Below, in pieces: positions 19,292-27,148 of a stretch of 64,000 bases of DNA (position 1 is the first letter of the stretch; each line of letters opens with the position of its first letter). Source of the DNA: Pseudomonadota bacterium. GTDB lineage: Bacteria; Pseudomonadota; Gammaproteobacteria; Burkholderiales; Sulfuriferulaceae. The translations under genes were made by a program, and so were the position numbers. The notes under the pieces were generated by a model that had not been told where the DNA came from, did not search any database, and saw nothing but the letters and a program-made list of their open reading frames with translations. The stretch spans positions 148,436 to 212,435 of the forward strand of contig JAJZUW010000006.1 in NCBI GenBank assembly GCA_021845925.1, written 5' to 3'.

Positions 19292-19302
19292 TGATATATA
19301 AT
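19292..19302 (+). promoter_or_regulatory. -10 region TGATATATAAT upstream of psd
   Basis: A TATAAT hexamer inside TGATATATAAT lies 30 bases upstream of the psd GTG. The same eleven bases occur upstream of hpnC at 55568-55578. No strong -35 is visible. Confidence 0.5.
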
Positions 19303-19332
19303 GCCGGCCTGCCTCGATAAAACGAATCTGCC

Positions 19333-20175
19333 GTGCCCGCTCCCTTTCCGATCCTGCTGCAGCATGCCCTGCCCAGACACGCCCTGACCCGCTTTGCCGG
19401 CTGGCTTGCCAGCAGCGAATATCGCCTGCTTGCCCAGTATCTGATCCGTGACTTCATCCGTCGCTATGACGTCAACATGCATGAAGCGCTCGAATCCAGT
19501 CCATCATCCTACGCCAGTTTCAATGCGTTCTTTACCCGTTCGCTGAAGCCAGGTGTGCGGCCACTGGCCAATAGCCGCTGGCTCTGTCCGGTGGATGGCG
19601 CCATCAGCCAGGCCGGCAGACTGAGCGATGAGCGCATCATCCAGGCCAAGGGGCATGACTACTCTGCCAGCGCGCTGCTTGCAGACCACGACAGCGCAAA
19701 CACATACCGCAATGGCAGTTTTTGCACTTTGTATCTCAGTCCGCGGGATTATCACCGCATCCACATGCCGCACGACGCGGTTTTGCGTGCGATGACCTGG
19801 GTGCCCGGCGATCTGTATTCGGTCAATCCACTGACTGCAGAACACATTCCCGGACTGTTTTCCCGCAATGAACGGCTGGTCTGCCATTTCGACTCTGCCA
19901 ACGGGCCATTTGTCATGGTGCTGGTTGGCGCTACGATAGTCGGCAGCATCGCGACTGTCTGGCATGGGCCCGTGGCTCCGCCGCGTACGCGCGAACCCCG
20001 GCATTGGCAGTACAATACCGGCATTGCGCTCAACCGGGGTGATGAAATGGGACGCTTCCTGCTCGGCTCGACGGTCATTCTGCTCTGGCCGGACGACATC
20101 GGCTTTCCGGATGACTGGCTACCCGGCCGTTCGGTACGGCTTGGCGAAGCCATGTCAACCATCCAGGGAGCCTGA
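19333..20175 (+). CDS. psd: Phosphatidylserine decarboxylase proenzyme
   Basis: This 280-residue membrane-associated enzyme makes phosphatidylethanolamine, the last step of the main phospholipid pathway. The proenzyme cleaves itself within the LGST motif (FLLGSTVILLWP, near residue 247), leaving a pyruvoyl group on the alpha chain. Other family segments are ASFNAFFTRSLKPGVRPL, CPVDGAISQAG, YLSPRDYHRIHMP, FSRNERLV and VGATIVGSI. The start is a GTG at 19333. The next gene starts six bases after its stop, suggesting an operon with the membrane protein at 20181. Confidence 0.95.
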   Translation: MPAPFPILLQHALPRHALTRFAGWLASSEYRLLAQYLIRDFIRRYDVNMHEALESSPSSYASFNAFFTRSLKPGVRPLANSRWLCPVDGAISQAGRLSDERIIQAKGHDYSASALLADHDSANTYRNGSFCTLYLSPRDYHRIHMPHDAVLRAMTWVPGDLYSVNPLTAEHIPGLFSRNERLVCHFDSANGPFVMVLVGATIVGSIATVWHGPVAPPRTREPRHWQYNTGIALNRGDEMGRFLLGSTVILLWPDDIGFPDDWLPGRSVRLGEAMSTIQGA

Positions 20176-20180
20176 CCAGC

Positions 20181-21002
20181 ATGGAATGGTGGAACACGGT
20201 CAACCCCGGCGTGCCGGCAGCACTGGTTACCGCCGTGCTGCTGGGCATCATCCATGGCCTGGTGCCGGACGAACACACTTGGCCCATCACCTTCAGTTAT
20301 GCTGTCGGCAGTTATTCTACGCGTGGCGGTCTGCGCGCGGGACTGCTGTTTTCCCTCACCTTCACCCTGCAACGTGCGATAGCCTGTGAACTGGCCTGGC
20401 TTGGCCTGTCGCACTGGATGCAGTCAGAACAGCTGAACCAGATCCTGCTGATACCGATCGGCCTGCTGATGGCCGTCGGTGGCTGGCTGATGCAGCGCCG
20501 CCGCCATGCCCACGGCAAACTGGCCTCGGCGATGGCCAGATTGACCAGTCGCATGCCTGCGCTACACGGGTTTATTGCCGGGTGGGGTGTTGGTGCCTTC
20601 GCCATGATCCTGTACTCGACCCTGGCGCCTGCCATGCCATCCATCTGGTGGGGCTGGTTGCCGGGCGCATTGTTCGGTCTTGGCACGGCGCTGATCCAGG
20701 GCGCCGCCGGCGCGATATTCGGCAATCTCGCCGCCAGTCAGCAACTGTCGCCAGCCGACATGGAAGAACTGGGTCTGGTGACCGCATCGCGCACCCTGTC
20801 CTGGGGCGGTGTTGCATACGCTCTTGCTGGCATCGCCGGCCTGACCAATCCCGCGCTGGCACACTGGGAAGTCTCTACCGGCCTGCGCATCACCGGCATG
20901 ACCCACCTCGATCTGCCCATCATCATCGCCATCCTGACTGTTGCCGGCATTGGCCTGTTCACGTTTGTCAGCAAACTGCAACAACTGCGCAGGCGACCCT
21001 GA
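20181..21002 (+). CDS. Polytopic membrane protein, NicO/UreH-like
   Basis: This 273-residue hydrophobic protein has about six predicted helices (about 12-35, 52-80, 90-108, 128-150, 155-180, 205-225, 240-262, some ambiguous). The first helix carries LLGIIHGLVPDEHTWPITFS, a His...Asp-Glu-His cluster like the metal-binding HxxxxDH motif of NicO/RcnA-type nickel and cobalt permeases. A second polar patch, HGFIAGWGVGAFAM, follows the central basic loop (MQRRRHAHGKL). I infer a possible divalent-cation or related export role, but the substrate is unknown. It is six bases downstream of psd, probably cotranscribed. Confidence 0.55.
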   Translation: MEWWNTVNPGVPAALVTAVLLGIIHGLVPDEHTWPITFSYAVGSYSTRGGLRAGLLFSLTFTLQRAIACELAWLGLSHWMQSEQLNQILLIPIGLLMAVGGWLMQRRRHAHGKLASAMARLTSRMPALHGFIAGWGVGAFAMILYSTLAPAMPSIWWGWLPGALFGLGTALIQGAAGAIFGNLAASQQLSPADMEELGLVTASRTLSWGGVAYALAGIAGLTNPALAHWEVSTGLRITGMTHLDLPIIIAILTVAGIGLFTFVSKLQQLRRRP

Positions 21003-21070
21003 ATTTTTCCGGCCAGCCGGACAAATTGACCGTTGCGACAAAAAAACCAGCCTGTTGCACCCAACCCACT

Positions 21071-21098
21071 CTTGAAATCGACCGATCCGCCCCCAGTT
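21071..21098 (+). promoter_or_regulatory. Sigma-32 heat-shock promoter of htpG
   Basis: A perfect heat-shock -35 CTTGAAA (21071-21077) is followed after 13 bases by CCCCAGTT (21091-21098), matching the sigma-32 -10 consensus CCCCATNT at all but one specified position. It sits 43 bases upstream of the htpG ATG. This is among the clearest regulatory sites in the window. Confidence 0.85.
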
Positions 21099-21141
21099 GA
21101 CGGATCGATTGTCTATTTCTGATCCAATGGAGAGTGAAGCC

Positions 21142-23043
21142 ATGACCGTGACCGCCCAAAAGGAAACCCTCGGATTCCAGACCGAAGTCAAGCAGCTGCT
21201 GCAGTTGATGATCCACTCGCTGTACAGCAACAAGGAAATCTTTCTGCGCGAACTGATTTCCAATGCCTCCGATGCCGCAGACAAACTGCGCTTTGAAGCG
21301 CTGTCCGACAATGCGCTCTGGGAAGATGACAGCGATCTGAAAATCCGTGTCGATTGGGACAAGGATGCCGGCACCGTCACCATCACTGACAACGGCATCG
21401 GCATGACCCGTCAGGAAGTGATCGACAACATCGGCACCATCGCGCGTTCAGGCACTCGCCAGTTCTTTGAAAACCTGTCCGGCGACCAGGCCCGCGACAG
21501 CAACCTGATTGGTCAGTTCGGCGTGGGTTTCTATTCTGCCTTTCTGGTTGCGGATCGCGTCACGCTGATCACCCGGCGAGCCGGACTGACCGCCGAGCAT
21601 GGTGTTCGCTGGGAATCCGATGGCAACGGTGAATACTCGCTGGAAAACATCGACCGTCCACAACGTGGCACACAAATCACCCTGCACCTGCGGGCCGACA
21701 ATGATGGTCTGCTGGACAGCTACCGCCTGAAGAACATCATCCGCAGATATTCGGACCACATCACCCTGCCCATCGTGATGCAGAAAGAAGAATGGGATGC
21801 AGAGGCCCAGACATCCGTCCGTCGTGACGAAGATGAGGTGGTCAACCAGGCATCGGCTCTCTGGAGTCGTCCCCGCAATGAAATCACCCAGGAACAGTAC
21901 GAAGAGTTTTACAAACACATTTCGCACGATTTTGAAGCACCGCTGGCCTATGTGCATGCCAAGGTCGAAGGCAAGCAGGAATACACCCAGCTGCTGTATA
22001 TCCCAGCACGCGCGCCGTTTGATCTCTGGGACCGCGAACAGCGGCACGGGATCAAGCTGTATGTCCGCCGCGTCTTCATCATGGATGATGCCAAACAGCT
22101 GATGCCGGTCTACCTGCGCTTCGTGCGCGGTGTCATCGACAGCAATGACCTGCCACTCAATGTGTCGCGCGAAATTCTCCAGGAAAGCCGCGATATCGAC
22201 GCCATTCGCGCCGGCTCGGTCAAGAAGGTGTTGGGCATGCTGGAAGACATGGCACAAAATGACAGCGAAAAATACGCCCGTTTCTGGAAAGAATTCGGCC
22301 AGGCACTCAAGGAAGGCGTCGGCGAAGACTACAGCAACCGTGAACGGATCAGCAAACTGCTGCGTTTTTCCAGCACCCACGCCGAAACCGAAGAACAGAC
22401 TGTCAGCCTCGCGGATTACGTCGGCCGCATGAAGGAAGGCCAGGACAAGATCTACTATGTGACTGCAGAAAGCTTTGCCGCCGCCCGTCACAGCCCCCAT
22501 CTGGAATTTTTCCGGGTCAAGGGCGTTGAGGTTCTGTTGCTGTCTGATCGCGTCGATGAATGGTTGCTGAGCCACCTGACCGAATTTGACGGAAAAACCC
22601 TGCAATCGGTGGCCAAGGGCGATCTTGATCTGGACAAGCTGGCCAGCGAGGAAGAAAAGCAGGAACAGGCGCGCGAGGCAGACGAATACAAGACCCTGGT
22701 CGAAAAAATCGGCAACACACTTGGCGAACGGATCAAGGAAGCCCGCATCACCCACCGCCTGACTGAATCGCCCGCCTGCCTGGTCACCGGGGTGCACGAA
22801 CTGAGCGGCAATCTGGAACGCATGCTGAAAGCCGCTGGCCAGAATGTACCGGTGTCCAAACCAGTACTGGAAATCAATCCTCGCCACGGGCTGATCAACC
22901 GGCTCAACCAGGAAACCGATGAACAGCGCTTCAACGACTGGTGCAACATCCTGTTCGACCAGGCCCTGCTTGCCGAAGGGGGACAACTGGAAGATCCGGC
23001 TTCGTTCGTCAAGCGGCTGAATGCGATCTGGGTCACGCTCTGA
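21142..23043 (+). CDS. htpG: Molecular chaperone HtpG (Hsp90)
   Basis: This 633-residue cytoplasmic Hsp90 refolds or stabilises client proteins in an ATP-driven cycle. The GHKL ATPase domain shows [14 protein letters not shown] (catalytic Glu), [13 protein letters not shown] and the lid motif [16 protein letters not shown]. The middle domain has the catalytic arginine in [11 protein letters not shown]. Length is standard for bacterial HtpG. The start ATG 21142 ([16 protein letters not shown]) has GGAG nine bases upstream; an in-frame extension to 21097 would begin inside the heat-shock promoter. Regulation is probably by sigma-32. Confidence 0.97.
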   Translation: MTVTAQKETLGFQTEVKQLLQLMIHSLYSNKEIFLRELISNASDAADKLRFEALSDNALWEDDSDLKIRVDWDKDAGTVTITDNGIGMTRQEVIDNIGTIARSGTRQFFENLSGDQARDSNLIGQFGVGFYSAFLVADRVTLITRRAGLTAEHGVRWESDGNGEYSLENIDRPQRGTQITLHLRADNDGLLDSYRLKNIIRRYSDHITLPIVMQKEEWDAEAQTSVRRDEDEVVNQASALWSRPRNEITQEQYEEFYKHISHDFEAPLAYVHAKVEGKQEYTQLLYIPARAPFDLWDREQRHGIKLYVRRVFIMDDAKQLMPVYLRFVRGVIDSNDLPLNVSREILQESRDIDAIRAGSVKKVLGMLEDMAQNDSEKYARFWKEFGQALKEGVGEDYSNRERISKLLRFSSTHAETEEQTVSLADYVGRMKEGQDKIYYVTAESFAAARHSPHLEFFRVKGVEVLLLSDRVDEWLLSHLTEFDGKTLQSVAKGDLDLDKLASEEEKQEQAREADEYKTLVEKIGNTLGERIKEARITHRLTESPACLVTGVHELSGNLERMLKAAGQNVPVSKPVLEINPRHGLINRLNQETDEQRFNDWCNILFDQALLAEGGQLEDPASFVKRLNAIWVTL

Positions 23044-23122
23044 TCCGGAAGACAGCCACCATGGTGGCGTGACTGGGCGGCGCAGAATACACGTGTCGGG
23101 CAAAGTGCCGCCCCAGAAGGCT

Positions 23123-23374
23123 GGATTCTGCGACTCCGCTTCGCTTCGCGCAGAATGACGGGAGGTTGGATTGCCGAATGCGCAGAATGACGCCGAGATG
23201 GCGCAATCGCATCTGTCCGTCATTCCGCGCGTAGTCGCGGAATCCACAGATCCAACACCCCCTGCAATCGCCTTTGTCCGTCATTCCGCGCGTAGTCGCA
23301 GAATCCACAGATCCAACACCCCCTGCAGTCGCCTTTGTCCGTCATTCCGCGCATAGTCGCGGAATCCACAGATC
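23123..23374 (+). repeat. Palindromic repeat cluster 1, with 61-bp tandem repeats
   Basis: The gene-free stretch 23044-23464 holds a repeat cluster. It opens with a 38-base unit (23123-23160) whose arms ATTCTGCG and CGCAGAAT are inverted repeats. Three copies of a 61-base unit follow (starting 23214, 23275 and 23336; the last is partial). Each contains ATTCCGCG-N6-CGCGGAAT, a perfect 8-bp palindrome in the first copy, one mismatch in the second arm of copy 2, and one loop change in copy 3. A second GCGCAGAATGACG motif lies at about 23180. The same two palindrome types occur at 25445-25613. The layout resembles REP/BIME elements, being non-coding and just downstream of htpG. Short open frames here are artefacts of the repeats. 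Confidence 0.85.
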
Positions 23375-23426
23375 CGGCACATCCCTCCTGCCGTCACGCA
23401 ATCCATGCAGCGGGACGCTATCAGCC

Positions 23427-23435
23427 TGCTATAAT
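23427..23435 (+). promoter_or_regulatory. Extended -10 element (TGCTATAAT) for the deaminase gene
   Basis: TGC plus a perfect TATAAT, 29 bases before the ATG at 23465; identical to the element upstream of prfC. No clear -35 is visible. Confidence 0.6.
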
Positions 23436-23464
23436 CCCGCCGAACCGTTCCCGTCCTTTGTGCC

Positions 23465-24799
23465 ATGAACCAGACCATTGATACGCTGATCGAAGCCAGC
23501 TGGATCGTGCCGATTGAACCAGCGCAGCAGATATTCACCAGTCACGCACTGGCGATCCACAATGGTCGCATTATTGACCTGCTTCCAGCAGCCGAAGCCC
23601 GGGAACGTTACCAGGCACGCACGCGCCACGTTCTCGACAACCACGTGCTGATACCCGGATTCACCAATCTGCACAGCCATGCGCCAATGTCTCTCCTGCG
23701 CGGGTTTGCGGATGACCTTCCGTTGATGACCTGGCTGAAAGGCCACATCTGGCCAGCGGAACAAAAGCACGTCAACTACCAGTTTGCCTACGACGGTGCA
23801 CGGCTGGCCTGCGCTGAAATGCTGCGTGGCGGAATCACCTGTTTCAACGAAATGTACTTCTTTCCGGATGCGGTGGCGGACGCTGCAATCCATTGCGGAC
23901 TTCGCGCCACCATCGGCATGGTGATCATCGACATCCCCACTGCCTGGGCAAGCGATGCAGACGAATACATCCACAAGGGGCTTGCCCTGCGCGACCGGTT
24001 TCTCGATGAAACGCGCATCCGTTTTGCGCTGGCCCCCCATGCGCCCTACACGGTAGGCAACCGGACTTTCGAAAAAATTGTCTCGCTGGCCGACCAGCTT
24101 GACCTGTCCATCCACATCCATCTGCATGAAACCACGGACGAAATCAACCACGGTCTGGCCACCTACGGTCAGCGGCCTCTCGCCCGCCTGCACGACATTG
24201 GCCTGACCGGCCCGCAACTCATCGCCGTGCATGGCGTTCATTTCGACGAACATGAACAGCAACTGCTGGCCGACTACGGTTGTCATCTGGCCCACTGCCC
24301 GGCATCCAATCTCAAGCTCGCCAGCGGCATCGCTCCTGTGGCCGACATGCTCGACAAAGGGCTCAACATCGGCATCGGAACCGATGGCGCTGCCAGCAAC
24401 AACAGCCTTGACCTGTTTGCCGATATGCGGCTCGCAGCATTGCTGTCCAAGGGAACCAGCGGCAATGCGGCATCGCTGCCTGCCTGGCAGGCCTTGCAGA
24501 TGGCCACTCTCAATGGGGCACGTGCGCTCGGTCTTGCCGATGTGACCGGATCCCTGCTGCCAGGCAAACTGGCAGACATCACAGCGGTTGATCTGTCGGA
24601 TCTCGGCAGCCAGCCCTGTTATGATCCGGTTGCCCAGCTGGTGTATGCCACCAGCCGCCATCAGGTCAGCCATGTCTGGGTGAATGGAGAACTCCTGCTC
24701 GAACATGGCGACTTCACCCGGCTGGACAGCCACGAAATCCGCCGGACCACACGTATCTGGCATGACCGGCTCCTTGCCACCCACATCACGAACGGATAA
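23465..24799 (+). CDS. mtaD: 5-methylthioadenosine / S-adenosylhomocysteine deaminase
   Basis: This 444-residue metal-dependent amidohydrolase is of the TRZ/ATZ type. Metal ligands are HSH in GFTNLHSHAPMSLLRG (His70, His72), a histidine in HIHLHETTDE, one in AVHGVHFDE, and the aspartate in GIGTDGAASNNSLDLF. This set, together with EMYFFPDAVA, marks the MTA/SAH deaminase subfamily, which converts methylthioadenosine or S-adenosylhomocysteine to the inosine derivative and ammonia, recycling by-products of methylation and polyamine synthesis. Some relatives act on other aminated heterocycles, so substrate is by family. It lies three bases upstream of a dedA gene, and the pair is bracketed by two related repeat clusters. 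Confidence 0.85.
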   Translation: MNQTIDTLIEASWIVPIEPAQQIFTSHALAIHNGRIIDLLPAAEARERYQARTRHVLDNHVLIPGFTNLHSHAPMSLLRGFADDLPLMTWLKGHIWPAEQKHVNYQFAYDGARLACAEMLRGGITCFNEMYFFPDAVADAAIHCGLRATIGMVIIDIPTAWASDADEYIHKGLALRDRFLDETRIRFALAPHAPYTVGNRTFEKIVSLADQLDLSIHIHLHETTDEINHGLATYGQRPLARLHDIGLTGPQLIAVHGVHFDEHEQQLLADYGCHLAHCPASNLKLASGIAPVADMLDKGLNIGIGTDGAASNNSLDLFADMRLAALLSKGTSGNAASLPAWQALQMATLNGARALGLADVTGSLLPGKLADITAVDLSDLGSQPCYDPVAQLVYATSRHQVSHVWVNGELLLEHGDFTRLDSHEIRRTTRIWHDRLLATHITNG

Positions 24800-24802
24800 T
24801 CC

Positions 24803-25438
24803 ATGTTGCACAATGCTATTCTCGCCATCGTCCAGACTGTGCAAGACTGGGGTTACCTGGGCATTTTCATTCTGACCCTGCTGGAATCGACAGCGTTTCC
24901 GGTACCCTCCGAACTGATCCTGATTCCGGCCGGCTATCTGGCCTGGCAAGGACAGATGAACGTCGTGCTGGTCCTGCTGGTCGCCATGCTGGGCGGCCTG
25001 TCAGGCGCAATGCTGAATTATGCCTTTGCATTATGGGTAGGGCGTCCGTTTCTTGAACGCTGGGGAAAATACCTGTTTATCGAGCCAGCACTGCTGCACC
25101 GGACAGACCATTTCTTTCGCCATTATGGTGCCATCTCGGCATTTACCGGACGCCTGATTCCCGGCATCCGTCATCTGATCTCGATTCCGGCTGGCCTGGC
25201 CCGCATGCCACTGCTGCCGTTTTGCGTGTTCACCCTGCTCGGTGCCGGCAGCTGGGCTGTCGTGCTGATCGGGCTCGGCTACACCATTGGCAACAACATG
25301 CCGCTGATCAAACATTATCTGCACATCATCACGATCGGTGTCATTGTGCTGGTCGGCGCGATTGTGGTGATCTATTACCTGTGGCGCAAAAAGGTGGACC
25401 GTGAGGATGCCGGAACTGCGTCAGACCAGAACGGGTGA
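24803..25438 (+). CDS. DedA-family membrane protein
   Basis: This 211-residue inner-membrane protein has the DedA/VTT core: ESTAFPVPSELILIPAGYLA near the N-terminus and the signature FTGRLIPGIRHLISIPAGLA in the middle, with four or more hydrophobic helices (about 10-30, 50-75, 140-165, 172-195). DedA proteins are implicated in recycling of undecaprenyl phosphate or phospholipids across the membrane and in proton-motive-force maintenance. Its start lies three bases after the deaminase stop. The second repeat cluster begins only six bases after its stop. Confidence 0.9.
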   Translation: MLHNAILAIVQTVQDWGYLGIFILTLLESTAFPVPSELILIPAGYLAWQGQMNVVLVLLVAMLGGLSGAMLNYAFALWVGRPFLERWGKYLFIEPALLHRTDHFFRHYGAISAFTGRLIPGIRHLISIPAGLARMPLLPFCVFTLLGAGSWAVVLIGLGYTIGNNMPLIKHYLHIITIGVIVLVGAIVVIYYLWRKKVDREDAGTASDQNG

Positions 25439-25444
25439 GCAAAT

Positions 25445-25613
25445 GGATTCTGCGACTCCGCTACGCTTCGCGCAGAATGACGGATGGGGGCCCACGCAGA
25501 ATGGCGGATGGGGGCCCACGCAGAATGGCGGATGGGGGGCCACGCAGAATGGCGGATGGGGGCACGCGCAATCGTATTGTTCGTCATTCCGCGCGTAGTC
25601 GCGGAATCCACAA
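25445..25613 (+). repeat. Palindromic repeat cluster 2, with 24-bp tandem repeats
   Basis: Lying between the convergent dedA and hslO genes, this cluster begins with a 38-base unit (25445-25482) that differs at one base from the first unit of cluster 1. Four 24-base tandem units follow (starting 25472, 25496, 25520 and 25544; core GCAGAATGGCGGATGGGGG). It ends with GCGCAATCG and the palindrome ATTCCGCG-N6-CGCGGAAT (25586-25607), which also ends cluster 1 copies. The first unit and the reverse complement of the last are related, so the whole cluster could fold into a long imperfect hairpin. The four units are too few, and lack the unique spacers, to be CRISPR. Confidence 0.85.
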
Positions 25614-25643
25614 CATCTGGCACGCCCGGCCAGCGTGACGGAA

Positions 25644-26525
25644 TCAGTGCCGAGTGGCGTCTCCGGTAACGATTTGCGGCCCATCCAGCCACAATTGCGC
25701 CGAATCCACCGCATCAAAGTGGTAAGTCTTGCCACAAAACTCGCAGGTCACTTCCACGTTATCCCGTTCGGACAGCACGGAGGCAATTTCTTCCTGCCCA
25801 AGCATGCGCAGCATGTTGGCTACCCGTTCGCGCGAACAGTCGCAATGAAACGAAACCGGTTCAGCGTCAAACAAGCGTATGGTTTCCTGATGGAACAACC
25901 GGTCAAGCACCTGGCGGGAAGTCAGCGACAATAGTTCAGCGGCTGTCAGGGTCGAGGCCAGGTGCACCGCCCGGTTCCAGGCATCCGGATCGCCCTGGGG
26001 CTGATCAGGCAGGCGCTGCAACAGCAGGCCGGCTGCCCGCTGGTTGCTGGATGCCAGCACCAGGTGGGTGTCGATCTGCTCCGACTGCCGCATGTAATGC
26101 ATCAGTGCCTGGGCAACGGATTCGCCTTGCAGGGGGACAATACCTTGCCAGGCCTGTTGACCTTGTTCGCGTGGGTCCAGTGTCAACACCAGCTGGCCGG
26201 ATTGCATCATCTGGCCCATATCGACACCAGTCACCTCGCCCAACCATTTTGCCGTTGCGCGCAAGGTATGATCAGATGTCACTTCAACGACCAGCAGCCG
26301 GATGGCCGTGTCCGATTGCATCTGCAAAACCAGACTGCCGGCAAACTTGAGCGATGCCATGAGAAGGGCTGCGGCGGCAGTCAGTTCGCCAAGCAGGTCC
26401 TGCACGGCCTGTGGATAGGCAGAACGGCGCAATACCTCTTGCCAGCTGTCATCCAGCGAGACCATTTCGCCACGTACAGCGGCATGCTCGAACATGAAAC
26501 GGGTCAACTGATCCTGATCAGACAT
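25644..26525 (-). CDS. hslO: Redox-regulated holdase chaperone Hsp33
   Basis: This 293-residue cytoplasmic chaperone is activated by oxidative unfolding. The zinc-binding redox switch is visible at the C-terminus: HCDCSRERV (CxC) and VTCEFCGKTYHF (CxxC). The N-terminal region shows AAVRGEMVSLDDSW, with GELTAAAALLMASLKFAGSL. The start at 26525 (MSDQDQLTRFMFEH) agrees with family N-termini; an extension to 26597 would contain an unrelated cysteine-rich segment. It converges with dedA across the repeat cluster and lies 72 bases after the HiPIP gene on the same strand. Confidence 0.95.
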   Translation of the reverse strand: MSDQDQLTRFMFEHAAVRGEMVSLDDSWQEVLRRSAYPQAVQDLLGELTAAAALLMASLKFAGSLVLQMQSDTAIRLLVVEVTSDHTLRATAKWLGEVTGVDMGQMMQSGQLVLTLDPREQGQQAWQGIVPLQGESVAQALMHYMRQSEQIDTHLVLASSNQRAAGLLLQRLPDQPQGDPDAWNRAVHLASTLTAAELLSLTSRQVLDRLFHQETIRLFDAEPVSFHCDCSRERVANMLRMLGQEEIASVLSERDNVEVTCEFCGKTYHFDAVDSAQLWLDGPQIVTGDATRH

Positions 26526-26597
26526 GGCACACCCGGTACATGCCGGGAAAAAGGGAATCAACAGACAGGCCTGGCAGAATGCCAGGCCAGACAACAA

Positions 26598-26870
26598 TCA
26601 GCTCTTGGCTGTATAGGCCAGGCACCAGCCTTTGGGGCTGATATCGCCTTCAACAACCTTGCACTGACCCTTGGCAGAAGCAGATTTGCCAGGGATGAAC
26701 TGCATGCAGGTGGAGCACTCGGCGCTACCCTTGGGTGAATCCTGATATTGCATGGCAGCCTTGGCCACCTTGGCGGCGTAGGCTTCGCGGCTCATGAAGC
26801 TGACGGGTACGGCAGCAGCACCGGCGATCAGGGATGCGGTCTTCAGAAAAGAACGGCGGGAAGTGTTCAT
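26598..26870 (-). CDS. High-potential iron-sulfur protein (HiPIP), Tat-exported
   Basis: This 90-residue precursor begins with a twin-arginine signal (SRRSFLKTASLIAGAAAVPV, about 4-28) and ends in a small mature domain with the HiPIP cysteine pattern: AECSTCMQFIPG (C-x2-C), KGQCKVVEGD and KGWCLAYT. HiPIPs carry one 4Fe-4S cluster in the periplasm and donate electrons to reaction centres or terminal oxidases in many betaproteobacteria. The start is the ATG at 26870, preceded by AGGAG; the open frame to 26975 has no support. The gap to the next gene (26871-27148) contains a minus-strand TATAAT (27044-27049) that may drive it. Confidence 0.9.
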   Translation of the reverse strand: MNTSRRSFLKTASLIAGAAAVPVSFMSREAYAAKVAKAAMQYQDSPKGSAECSTCMQFIPGKSASAKGQCKVVEGDISPKGWCLAYTAKS

Positions 26871-27148
26871 GAAAAACTCCTGTTGGGTTTGAAAAACACC
26901 TTGGATCGCAGCGACCCCTGTCGCTACGTCCTCAAGGAACCGCTGACCTGTTTCCGCACCGACCGCATCTGCCACACCAGGATCTGCATGTCTGCAGAAC
27001 GATCATGGCAGGACAGGAACAGATCAGCGGCCCCTTAAATATGATTATATGCTCATGAGCTGACAGGCTGTCTACAAATTTTACAGTTAGCCGCAACCGG
27101 AAGCTCGTAGTATAGTGTTGACAGCTTTTGATCAACACGGATGCGGAC

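Noticed and set aside
23171..23468. Small open frames encoding repeated SVIPRVVAESTD-like peptides
   Set aside because: They arise from the 61-bp non-coding repeats, which also give similar peptides in cluster 2, and have no start signals.
25472..25567. Possible CRISPR array of 24-bp units
   Set aside because: Four head-to-tail units with no unique spacers and no cas genes; it is a simple tandem repeat.
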